A stretch of 11,215 nt of DNA from CAYNGH01 sp964396845. Its GTDB lineage: Bacteria; Vulcanimicrobiota; JAJTBE01; CAYNGH01. The position numbers were made by a program, and so were the translations under genes. This document shows, in pieces, positions 4,805 to 11,215 of this stretch. Below the pieces are notes generated by a model. That model saw only the letters and a program-made list of their open reading frames with translations. It did no database searches and was not told where the DNA came from. The stretch's first letter is position 1; every line of letters begins with the position of its first letter. The stretch covers positions 1 through 11,215 of the forward strand of contig CAYNGH010000111.1 of NCBI GenBank assembly GCA_964396845.1, in the 5' to 3' direction.

Positions 4805-7759
4805 TTATTTCTGTCGGAATTTCCGTTTAATTTTCTTGAGTCGGGACAGGGTACTGTCCTGGCCCGGGGTTGATTTTTCAGAAGACAGATTGTCATCATC
4901 CGCCGGATCAGGCTGATGATGGACAGATTCAATTTCTTCTTCTTTAAAGGTTGCCGGCGTTATTGGGGTTTGACTTTCACCTCTCAGGGATTCTCTTCCG
5001 GGTACTGCCATCTTGGAGGAGCCGTCTTTTTCTATGGCGGACCTGAGTATTTCCATGGATTCTGTGTTGGAAACATCAGCCTTGAATCTTTCCCGCACTG
5101 CTTCCTTGCGGGCCAGCAACGCTCCCATGGTGCCGTGTTGAGGGATCGCTTCTTTATTCTTCGATGCGCCCTTCAATAATACAGCGAATTTGTCCTTGAG
5201 TTCTCTGGGCAGATAAACCCTCCTGAGGGCAATATCCAAGGGAAACAAAAGCAGGATCAGGAGGAGCAGTTCTCTCCATGTGGGCCTGGAATGATATGCC
5301 ACCTGGCCGGTTTTTCGAAACACATCCCACTGGGTATCAATAACAGAACCTCCTGTGGCTGAGGCGATTTTTTCCAGCAGGTAGCGGTTGGTGGAGAAGT
5401 CCCTGTATTCTGGAGAATATGAAAGAGTGACTGTCTGGAGGTTTCCCTGGGGAGCTGAGCCATCAGTGTTGTTAAAGGTGTTGAGCATATAAGTTCCAAC
5501 TTCTCCGGCTTCAAAATCAGCTTCATATCGCCCGCTTCCTGTCTGGGACAGAGGAAGGGTTCCGGATTTTCCCGAGGGAGATACTACCCGGACTGACAGG
5601 TCGAGAAAGTTGACAGGCTCGCCATCGGGGGCTATCGCTTCTACCACCACCTGACCCCGGCCTGATTCGATGACGCTTCTCACCATGAAATCATCTCTGG
5701 ACAGATCCGGCACAATCCATCGAACCAGCTGGGACCAGAATCGGGAATAATCTTCCCACCGGGCCCATTCCATAGCCCAGCGAAGGCCGTTGTCGGAGGT
5801 GAAGGCCACTGATTTGCCCAGCCCGATACGCCAGTATGCCAGCAGAGGATCGTCCTGGTGGGTTTTTAAAACCGTGTTGGCCATGGGACGGGGAGTAGTC
5901 ACCACATATCCTGTCAAGGGGGGAAGATTTGCAGTGTCAATCCCGGAAAGGAATGGGGCGGTTCCGGTTTCCACCGGGTCAAAAACTTCCTCGACGATGG
6001 GAGATCTTCCAGTGAGGATAATCTCCCGGACAAATATTCTGGGTAGCGCAGTGGCATCATCGGCATAATAAAAACGTCCCTGTCCCCAGCTGGCAAGATT
6101 TTCAAGAAAGGGCAGATCCGAATCCCTGCCGACTCCGATGGTGGAGATGGTTATCTTGTCAGTGCTCATCTGGCGGGCAAGGTTCAGGAAATCCCCCGGA
6201 GCAGAACGGCCGTCGGTGAGGACAATCACGTGGCGTACCATGGCATCAGATTCTTTCAGAGCCTGGTAGGCAGCGTCAAGGGCCGGGTATATGTGGGTGC
6301 CTCCGCCGGCCCTCAGGGAAGCAATGTCGCTGATTATCTGCCTTTTGTTGGTAGCGGGCTGGAGTTTTGACACCCATTTTGAGGCATAGTCAAAGCCGAT
6401 GACCCCAATGAGATCCCTGGGTTCCAGCAGGTTGACGGTGGCGATGGCTGCTTCTCTGGCCAGGGCCATTTTTTCCACATTGCCGGTTCTTTCTGACATA
6501 CTGCCGGATTTGTCGATACAAAGGACCAGGGCAACCGACGGCAGGCTTTTCCGTTTCCGGACATCCATGTCCACCGGAAGTATCCTTTCCACAGGGCTGA
6601 GGTGGTATCCCCCGGCGCCGAAGGATTCCGGCCCTCCCACCATTACAAAGCCTCCCCCCACATCCTTGACAAAGTTTTCAATCATCTGCAACTGGGTGGG
6701 GGACAGTTGCAAGCCGTTGATGTTGTCAAAAATCAGCCCTTTATAACGGCTCAACTGTGAAAGACTCCCTGGAAGGTCTTCCGCGGTGCCGGTGTCCACT
6801 ATAAAGTTCTGTATCTTTAAAGCCCTGTCTAAGTTCCCTGCCTGCTGTTCATTTGAGGACAGGTAGAGAATTCTTGGTTTTCCTTTGATAATAGTCATGG
6901 TTTCCCCGTGGTTGTTGTGGGCAAAGTGGTCCTGGGGAGATTCGATGGTGGCCCGGAACAGGTAGTTGTCAGGTTCTTCCATGCGCTGAGTGATGGTGAA
7001 AAGATTCTGTCCCTCTTCCAGCACCACTTCTTCCCTGGCAATCAGTTCTTCGTTTCTGAAGATGTTCAGGATGCCTTCAGCAGGCTGGTTGCTTTCCACC
7101 ATCACCTTTAATGCGAAGGGAGCGCCCATGGCCACATCGCCGGGAGCTTCCACTCTGCTTATGAGAACTTCGGGGAAATCTGACCGGGGGTAGGGGAGAA
7201 TGTTTATCTCCACTCCCCGGGCAGCTGCCATGCTGGCTTCTTCCACGGCATTGCCCAGGTTTTCATTGCCGTCGGTGACAAGAACAATCCGCTTGATGGT
7301 GTTCTCTGGAAATACCGCTGAGGCCAGCTGAATACCCTGACCGATGTCAGTACTGGCACTGTCGATTATTGATGAGAACCGATCCAGCCGGAGATCCCCC
7401 GTCAGGGATTCTTCCAGAAATGCATCCCTTCCAAAGACTACTACTCCGGCCTGATCTTCTGTGGCTTTTTCTTCCTGGCTCCGGCGGATGTATTCCAGAG
7501 CCCATTCCTGATTGGCCCCGGATATGGAAAGGGATCTGTCCACCACATAGATTACCGAAACCTGATCTGCAGGAAGTTTTAGCTGGAAACCAGACAGGGC
7601 AAACACCAGGGAGATAATCAGGGCCAGGCGGGTAATGAAGACAATCCTTCGCCGGATATGGGGCATTTCTGCAATGCTGTTTTTGTGCCAAAGGACCGCC
7701 GGCCAGATAAGGGCCAGCAACAGAAGGGCGATGGGTCTTGTGAATTCGATATGGGGCAA
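4805..7759 (-). CDS. Large membrane protein with VWA, amidotransferase-like and second (inserted) VWA domain
   Basis: A 984-residue protein, last gene of the operon. Two N-terminal membrane helices (about 10-25 and 38-58) precede a VWA domain with a full MIDAS set: DRSLS (74-78), T137, D163. A beta-rich stretch (195-290) follows. Residues about 295-395 resemble a class I amidotransferase fold (SRYKGLIFDNING, GGGFVMVGGPESFGAGGY at 368-385), but the nucleophile Cys is missing; the only cysteine I see is C414. A second VWA with DKSGS (416-420), T488 and D516 is then inserted, after which the amidotransferase-like fold seems to resume (GYVVTT 617-622, GKSVAFTSD 648-656). A beta-sandwich (700-785), a third membrane helix (830-846) and a 136-residue charged cytoplasmic tail ending RLKKIKRKFRQK complete it. 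Both VWA domains should lie outside the cell. The start is TTG at 7759, one base after the stop of the previous gene, with GGAG eight bases upstream. Likely a metal-dependent surface binding protein; partner unknown. Confidence 0.85.
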   Translation of the reverse strand: MPHIEFTRPIALLLLALIWPAVLWHKNSIAEMPHIRRRIVFITRLALIISLVFALSGFQLKLPADQVSVIYVVDRSLSISGANQEWALEYIRRSQEEKATEDQAGVVVFGRDAFLEESLTGDLRLDRFSSIIDSASTDIGQGIQLASAVFPENTIKRIVLVTDGNENLGNAVEEASMAAARGVEINILPYPRSDFPEVLISRVEAPGDVAMGAPFALKVMVESNQPAEGILNIFRNEELIAREEVVLEEGQNLFTITQRMEEPDNYLFRATIESPQDHFAHNNHGETMTIIKGKPRILYLSSNEQQAGNLDRALKIQNFIVDTGTAEDLPGSLSQLSRYKGLIFDNINGLQLSPTQLQMIENFVKDVGGGFVMVGGPESFGAGGYHLSPVERILPVDMDVRKRKSLPSVALVLCIDKSGSMSERTGNVEKMALAREAAIATVNLLEPRDLIGVIGFDYASKWVSKLQPATNKRQIISDIASLRAGGGTHIYPALDAAYQALKESDAMVRHVIVLTDGRSAPGDFLNLARQMSTDKITISTIGVGRDSDLPFLENLASWGQGRFYYADDATALPRIFVREIILTGRSPIVEEVFDPVETGTAPFLSGIDTANLPPLTGYVVTTPRPMANTVLKTHQDDPLLAYWRIGLGKSVAFTSDNGLRWAMEWARWEDYSRFWSQLVRWIVPDLSRDDFMVRSVIESGRGQVVVEAIAPDGEPVNFLDLSVRVVSPSGKSGTLPLSQTGSGRYEADFEAGEVGTYMLNTFNNTDGSAPQGNLQTVTLSYSPEYRDFSTNRYLLEKIASATGGSVIDTQWDVFRKTGQVAYHSRPTWRELLLLILLLFPLDIALRRVYLPRELKDKFAVLLKGASKNKEAIPQHGTMGALLARKEAVRERFKADVSNTESMEILRSAIEKDGSSKMAVPGRESLRGESQTPITPATFKEEEIESVHHQPDPADDDNLSSEKSTPGQDSTLSRLKKIKRKFRQK

Positions 7760-7760
7760 A

Positions 7761-9581
7761 TCAAGTTCTCCTGCGGTTGAAAATAAACCATTCCAGAACC
7801 AGAATCAGCAGGGCTGTCAATGCCAGCTCCCACCATATTTCCCGCACCAGTGGAACCTGTCGCATCTTTGCCGGGTCACTCTGAACCAGCTGTATTTCTG
7901 GGGCCGGGCTGATTTGGGATTCCTTCGGATCAAGGAGATTGGCACTGATAAGGTATGTTGTTTCTCCGGCAGTTACCCGGTAGAGTCCTGCCCGATCCAG
8001 GGTTATGACAGGACGGTTGTTGACCTGTTTTGGTGTGAAATCTATCCCCTGGCCAGGGGGCCTTACCCGGACTTTCTGGCCCGGCTCCACAAAGTCGAGG
8101 CTCATGGTCTGCCCCGTGGCATTGTTGTCCACCGGTGGCAGAGCAGTACGCTGGGCCATATATTCCAAAAGGTTCCAGAAGAATATGGGAAAGGAAGGCT
8201 GCAAGGGCCAGTTGCTTTTCATAAGGTCAAAATTTATGTGCAAGGTTCTAAGGGGAGGCTTTTCCAACAGATGAATCATAGGGCCCCTGCTGGCAGACAC
8301 AAGAATTCGGGCTTCCGGGGGAGGCTCCAGCAAGGTCATGCTTTCTACTGCCAGCTCCGAAAGATCAACAAAACGTAGAATTGGGCTGTTCTGATCCCAG
8401 GAGATGACTGCGGGATACTGGAGTTCCTGTCTTCCGTCGGTTTCGCATCCGATGAGGCAGTGGTTTCCCCTGTCCAGGGATGGTACCCGGCAGTTGACCC
8501 AGATAACCAGTTCATATTTTCCCAGGTCCACTCCTGATACATCGCCGGGAGAAATCTTCTCCAGAGAAACCCCCTGCAAAAGGATCAGCAGTCGTTCCAG
8601 AAAGAACCCTTCATCTGCCACCAGCAGAACCGGCATATCCCTGCTTCCCCTTACCACAGCCCAGACCTGGTTGTCGCTGTGTAGGCCTTCCTCATCGGAT
8701 ATGACACAGCGAACTACTCCGGAAAAGTCCCCGGGCAGGTTCACTATCACCTTTTCATTTCCACCGGGAGGAATTTCAAGCTGTCGGGCTTCCACGAGGT
8801 TTTCGTCAAGAAACATTTCCAGCTGGGTTGTCCCGGCGGTGGGGGAGAAGTTTTCCACACGAATAAACACTTGTCCCGGCATCCTGCCTGTCACTCCGGA
8901 TATGTCAAAGGTGGTGATGGCCATGTTGGATACTTTTGAACCCACGGAAACATACTCAAATCGGGGGATACCTGCAACATCCACCTGGCTTTTTTCAGGA
9001 AGGCCATCCCCCACCAGTATTATTCCAGCTCCGGGATGAGATTTCATCAGGGAAGTGGCCAGAAGAAGGGCAGATTTCAAGTCGGAGCCGGTGTCCCGGA
9101 CTCTAACCCGGGACAGAGCCTGACGAAGCCGTGATATGTCATCGGTAAATCCTGACAGGATCCGGGCCTGATTTGATACTTCGATTATCATAAAACGGCT
9201 TCCCGGGCGGGCATGATTCAACATTTTGTCGATTTTTTCCCTGGCCAGCTCCAGCCGGGTTCTGTTCCCTTCCCGGACTCCCATACTGGCGGAATGGTCA
9301 ATGATAAATATGGTTTCCGAGGTGAGCATACCGGTGGAACGGAAGTAGGGTCTTGCCAGGGCGCTAATGAGAAACAGGATGATGAGGATCTGAAGGATCA
9401 ACAGGATGTTCACCCTGAGTTTCTGAAAGAAGGAGTCAACCCGGGCATCCCGCATAACCCGATCCCACAGAAATGAAGCTGTAACCGGCATTTCCTTGCG
9501 TCGGAGCTTCATAAAATATAAAACCACTACCGGAGGGATCACCAGCAGATACCACAGAGCAAAGGGGTTTATCAGGTTCAT
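7761..9581 (-). CDS. BatA-type VWA membrane protein
   Basis: The 606-residue protein starts with the BatA/aerotolerance N-terminal region: a first membrane helix (8-24, FALWYLLVIPPVVVLYF), an amphipathic loop, and a second helix (57-76) ending in ALARP, which is typical. The VWA domain follows with a complete MIDAS: DHSAS (95-99), T164, D192. Residues about 220-310 form a CARDB-like beta-sandwich (VRVENFSPTAGT-type sequence), and 315-470 a divergent alpha/beta segment with VLLVAD and YELVIWVN strands that recalls the amidotransferase-like part of the next gene. A beta domain (495-547) and a C-terminal helix (583-600, then FNRRRT) re-anchor it, so most of the protein lies outside the cell. ATG at 9581 overlaps the TGA of the DUF58 gene (ATGA), with GGGAGG at 9595-9590 eight bases upstream. 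It probably works together with the next VWA protein, which it precedes by one base. Exact function unknown. Confidence 0.88.
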   Translation of the reverse strand: MNLINPFALWYLLVIPPVVVLYFMKLRRKEMPVTASFLWDRVMRDARVDSFFQKLRVNILLILQILIILFLISALARPYFRSTGMLTSETIFIIDHSASMGVREGNRTRLELAREKIDKMLNHARPGSRFMIIEVSNQARILSGFTDDISRLRQALSRVRVRDTGSDLKSALLLATSLMKSHPGAGIILVGDGLPEKSQVDVAGIPRFEYVSVGSKVSNMAITTFDISGVTGRMPGQVFIRVENFSPTAGTTQLEMFLDENLVEARQLEIPPGGNEKVIVNLPGDFSGVVRCVISDEEGLHSDNQVWAVVRGSRDMPVLLVADEGFFLERLLILLQGVSLEKISPGDVSGVDLGKYELVIWVNCRVPSLDRGNHCLIGCETDGRQELQYPAVISWDQNSPILRFVDLSELAVESMTLLEPPPEARILVSASRGPMIHLLEKPPLRTLHINFDLMKSNWPLQPSFPIFFWNLLEYMAQRTALPPVDNNATGQTMSLDFVEPGQKVRVRPPGQGIDFTPKQVNNRPVITLDRAGLYRVTAGETTYLISANLLDPKESQISPAPEIQLVQSDPAKMRQVPLVREIWWELALTALLILVLEWFIFNRRRT

Positions 9582-10483
9582 CGGAGCAACCTCCCGGCCC
9601 GTAAATACTCAAGAACAAGCTCTTCGAAGGGAATCCGGCTGGGAGCCAGTATATATCCTGCGCCATTTCGCCGGCAGAAGGATCGGATTTTGTCGCAGTG
9701 ATCCTCCACGGCTTTCCTGTATCGGTTCAGAAGGTCATCGGTGATGGTGACTTCTTTTTCCTGGCCGGTTTCCATGTCCCGGAGTTTTACATCACCGCCG
9801 GTCTGGGGGTTCAATTCTGATTCATCCAGTATCTGAATCAGGTAAAGCTGGTGTTTCTGGAACTGAAGCCTTCCCAGGGCCAAAGTAAAGTCCCCGGGGT
9901 CAAGAAAATCTGAGATGATTACTACTATGCCGGGCTTTTTTCTCCGGGCGGAAAAATTCAGCAGGCTTTCACCGATGGACGTCCCCCCGTGTGCCTGGAT
10001 TTCCTGGAGATATTTAAAGACCTGGAATATTTGGTTTCTTCCCCGGATGGGCCCCCGGTGTCCCGTCAGGCGGTCACTCATGAGAGCAAGGGAAACCCGG
10101 TCATAGCCGGACAGAGAGATGAAGGACAGGGCCGCGGCGATCTTTCGGGCATACATAAGTTTATTGGGCTGACCAAAATCCATGGAGGCGGAGCTGTCAA
10201 TGAGAAGGTACAAGGTTACCTCCTCTTCCTCCACAAACAGCTTTACAAACAACCGATCCAATCTGCCGAAAACATTCCAGTCGATAATACGAATCTCATC
10301 ACCGGGAGTGTAATCCCGATAATCGGCAAATTCCACGGAACGTCCCCGCCGGGTGCTTTTTCTTTCACCCTTGATGGAGCCTTTCACCATTTTTCGAAAA
10401 GCCATCTCCAGGCTCTGCAGTTTCTGCAGAAACTCCGGCTGAAGCAGTTGTTCTTGCTGGTTTTCTTTCATATCGACTGTCAT
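9578..10483 (-). CDS. DUF58 domain protein (VWA-like, MoxR-associated)
   Basis: A 301-residue soluble protein with the DUF58 hallmark RGRSVEFADYRDYTPGDEIR (46-65) followed by IDWNVFGRLDRLFVK (67-81), then a VWA-like fold with DSSAS (96-100), T168 in GGTSIG and D192 in VVIISDF: a complete MIDAS. DUF58 proteins are regularly encoded between a MoxR AAA+ ATPase and BatA/VWA membrane proteins; here the BatA-type gene follows with a 4-base overlap. I place the start at the ATG at 10483, four bases after the stop of the hydrolase gene, implying coupled translation; there is no clear Shine-Dalgarno sequence there. An in-frame ATG at 10546 would add 21 residues but overlap the hydrolase gene by 59 bases and also lacks a good ribosome binding site; ATG at 10471 is another choice. 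No membrane helix or signal peptide, so cytoplasmic, unlike its two VWA partners. The role is inferred as a substrate or scaffold of a MoxR-type ATPase. Confidence 0.88.
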   Translation of the reverse strand: MTVDMKENQQEQLLQPEFLQKLQSLEMAFRKMVKGSIKGERKSTRRGRSVEFADYRDYTPGDEIRIIDWNVFGRLDRLFVKLFVEEEEVTLYLLIDSSASMDFGQPNKLMYARKIAAALSFISLSGYDRVSLALMSDRLTGHRGPIRGRNQIFQVFKYLQEIQAHGGTSIGESLLNFSARRKKPGIVVIISDFLDPGDFTLALGRLQFQKHQLYLIQILDESELNPQTGGDVKLRDMETGQEKEVTITDDLLNRYRKAVEDHCDKIRSFCRRNGAGYILAPSRIPFEELVLEYLRAGRLLR

Positions 10484-10487
10484 ATTA

Positions 10488-11215
10488 TCAGGGGTTAATC
10501 GATTCAATCCATTGGGCAATATCTTCGATGACCCTGGCGCATACATTTCCTGATTTGATGTATTCCGTGGGAAGACTTCTGCCGGCTCCCGACACCATCA
10601 GATGATTCAGGTCTTCATACAGAATAAAGCGGTTATCGGGTTTTTCCGGCAGGCCTGTCTTCCAGAGGTTGAAATCCTTCAAGGTCACCTGATAGTCCCG
10701 CTTTCCCTGGAGCACCAGAACAGGCTTGTTCAGCTCCCGGGTCTTCTCCACAGGAGAATACCCCGCAAGGTCCATCCAGTAAGAAACAGGAGCATTAAAA
10801 ATCATCCGGCCCGGCTCCAGATCCTTGATCTTTCCGCTTTTTATCAACTCCACATCCCGATTGATCCTGTCGAGGGTTTCCTTTTCAATGGGCAAGATCT
10901 CTTCTTCATTCGTATGGCCCAGAAGATATTTGTGCTGTTCCAGGAAGTAATCCTCCAGGGGCCTTGCAGCGCCGGCCATGATTATCATTCCGGCAATCTC
11001 TGGTCTTTTCTCAACAACCCTGGGTAATACCAATCCCCCCAGGCTGTGGCCCAGAACAAATATTCTGTCCCTGTCAATCTTTTCTTCTTCCCTGAGGATT
11101 TCTATGGCACTTACCGCATCCTCCACCGACTCCTGGTTTATAGTAAAGGATTCCATCTCCCCGGGAGAAAACCGGACATGCTTTGTTCTCTTGGTGTATC
11201 GAAGGACGGCAATGT
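10488..11215 (-). CDS. Alpha/beta hydrolase (5' end outside the window)
   Basis: The reading frame stays open to the right window edge, and residues encoded there (IAVLRYTKRTKH) fit the strand and oxyanion-loop region before the nucleophile elbow, so the ATG at 11156 is internal. Counting from the first whole codon at 11213, the nucleophile is S57 in GHSLGG, followed by a lid of about 75 residues (helical, with PVSYWMDL), the acid D173 in VLQGKRDYQV and H204 in LNHLM, giving a full Ser-Asp-His triad with normal spacing. This is the esterase/peptidase-like alpha/beta hydrolase group found in many Bacillota, often with an extra N-terminal domain that would lie outside the window. Whether it is exported cannot be seen. 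It is four bases upstream of the DUF58 gene and so very likely in one operon with the VWA genes. Substrate unknown. Confidence 0.88.
   Translation of the reverse strand, partial: IAVLRYTKRTKHVRFSPGEMESFTINQESVEDAVSAIEILREEEKIDRDRIFVLGHSLGGLVLPRVVEKRPEIAGMIIMAGAARPLEDYFLEQHKYLLGHTNEEEILPIEKETLDRINRDVELIKSGKIKDLEPGRMIFNAPVSYWMDLAGYSPVEKTRELNKPVLVLQGKRDYQVTLKDFNLWKTGLPEKPDNRFILYEDLNHLMVSGAGRSLPTEYIKSGNVCARVIEDIAQWIESINP

Noticed and set aside
7635..8378. Plus-strand 247-codon open frame
   Set aside because: It lies antisense across the junction of the two VWA genes, has no recognisable motif, and mirrors GC-rich coding of the real genes.
8404..9039. Plus-strand 211-codon open frame rich in Ser, Thr, Pro and Arg
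   Set aside because: Composition typical of an antisense shadow of the BatA-type gene; no domain.
9989..10498. Plus-strand 169-codon open frame
   Set aside because: Antisense to the DUF58 gene, no family resemblance.
1..11215. CRISPR array, tRNA/rRNA genes, insertion sequences, phage genes
   Set aside because: No regularly spaced repeats, no cloverleaf-like segments, no transposase, integrase or phage protein motifs seen on either strand.

Overview
The window looks like a chromosomal piece of a low-to-mid GC, probably endospore-forming Bacillota (Clostridia-like) genome. The main reason is the adjacent pair of a DUF2953 membrane protein and a GerW/YtfJ-family protein, which matches the ytfI-ytfJ pair of Bacillus and relatives. 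Strong GGAGG-type ribosome binding sites, two TTG starts and one GTG start, and a lipoprotein signal fit this. The lineage is an inference from gene content only.

Layout. (1) 2-799, plus strand: C-terminal part of a large secreted protein with a bacterial Ig-like (SbsA/Big_5-type) module followed by an amidotransferase/ThuA-like module. It ends at a strong hairpin terminator (820-860) that also has a T-tract in the opposite direction. (2) 948-1442, minus strand: a GrpB/UPF0157 protein converging on that terminator. (3) 1568-2664, minus strand: the ytfI-gerW pair with a 4-base stop/start overlap. The ytfI membrane segment carries a 21-bp tandem repeat. (4) 2665-2962: a divergent intergenic region with a near-consensus extended -10 promoter, three GAAACAG direct repeats and a leader that can form mutually exclusive hairpins. 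It reads into (5) 2963-3724, plus strand: an AT-rich SAM-dependent methyltransferase. (6) 3804-4775, plus strand: a lipoprotein with a six-bladed NHL beta-propeller. (7) 4805-11215, minus strand: a tightly coupled operon, in transcription order alpha/beta hydrolase (5' end outside the window), DUF58 protein, BatA-type VWA membrane protein, and a 984-residue VWA/amidotransferase-like/VWA membrane protein.

The three genes DUF58, BatA-VWA and VWA-GATase-VWA form the VWA half of a MoxR/DUF58/VWA (Bat-like) cluster. Four von Willebrand A domains with apparently complete MIDAS motifs are encoded in about 5.7 kb. No MoxR AAA+ ATPase is visible, and an alpha/beta hydrolase sits where one might expect it. 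The job of such clusters is poorly known; a membrane-anchored, metal-dependent adhesion or chaperone-like assembly at the cell surface is the usual hypothesis. The two least explained items are the VWA operon and the structured leader in front of the methyltransferase. No tRNA, rRNA, CRISPR array, transposase or integrase was seen.
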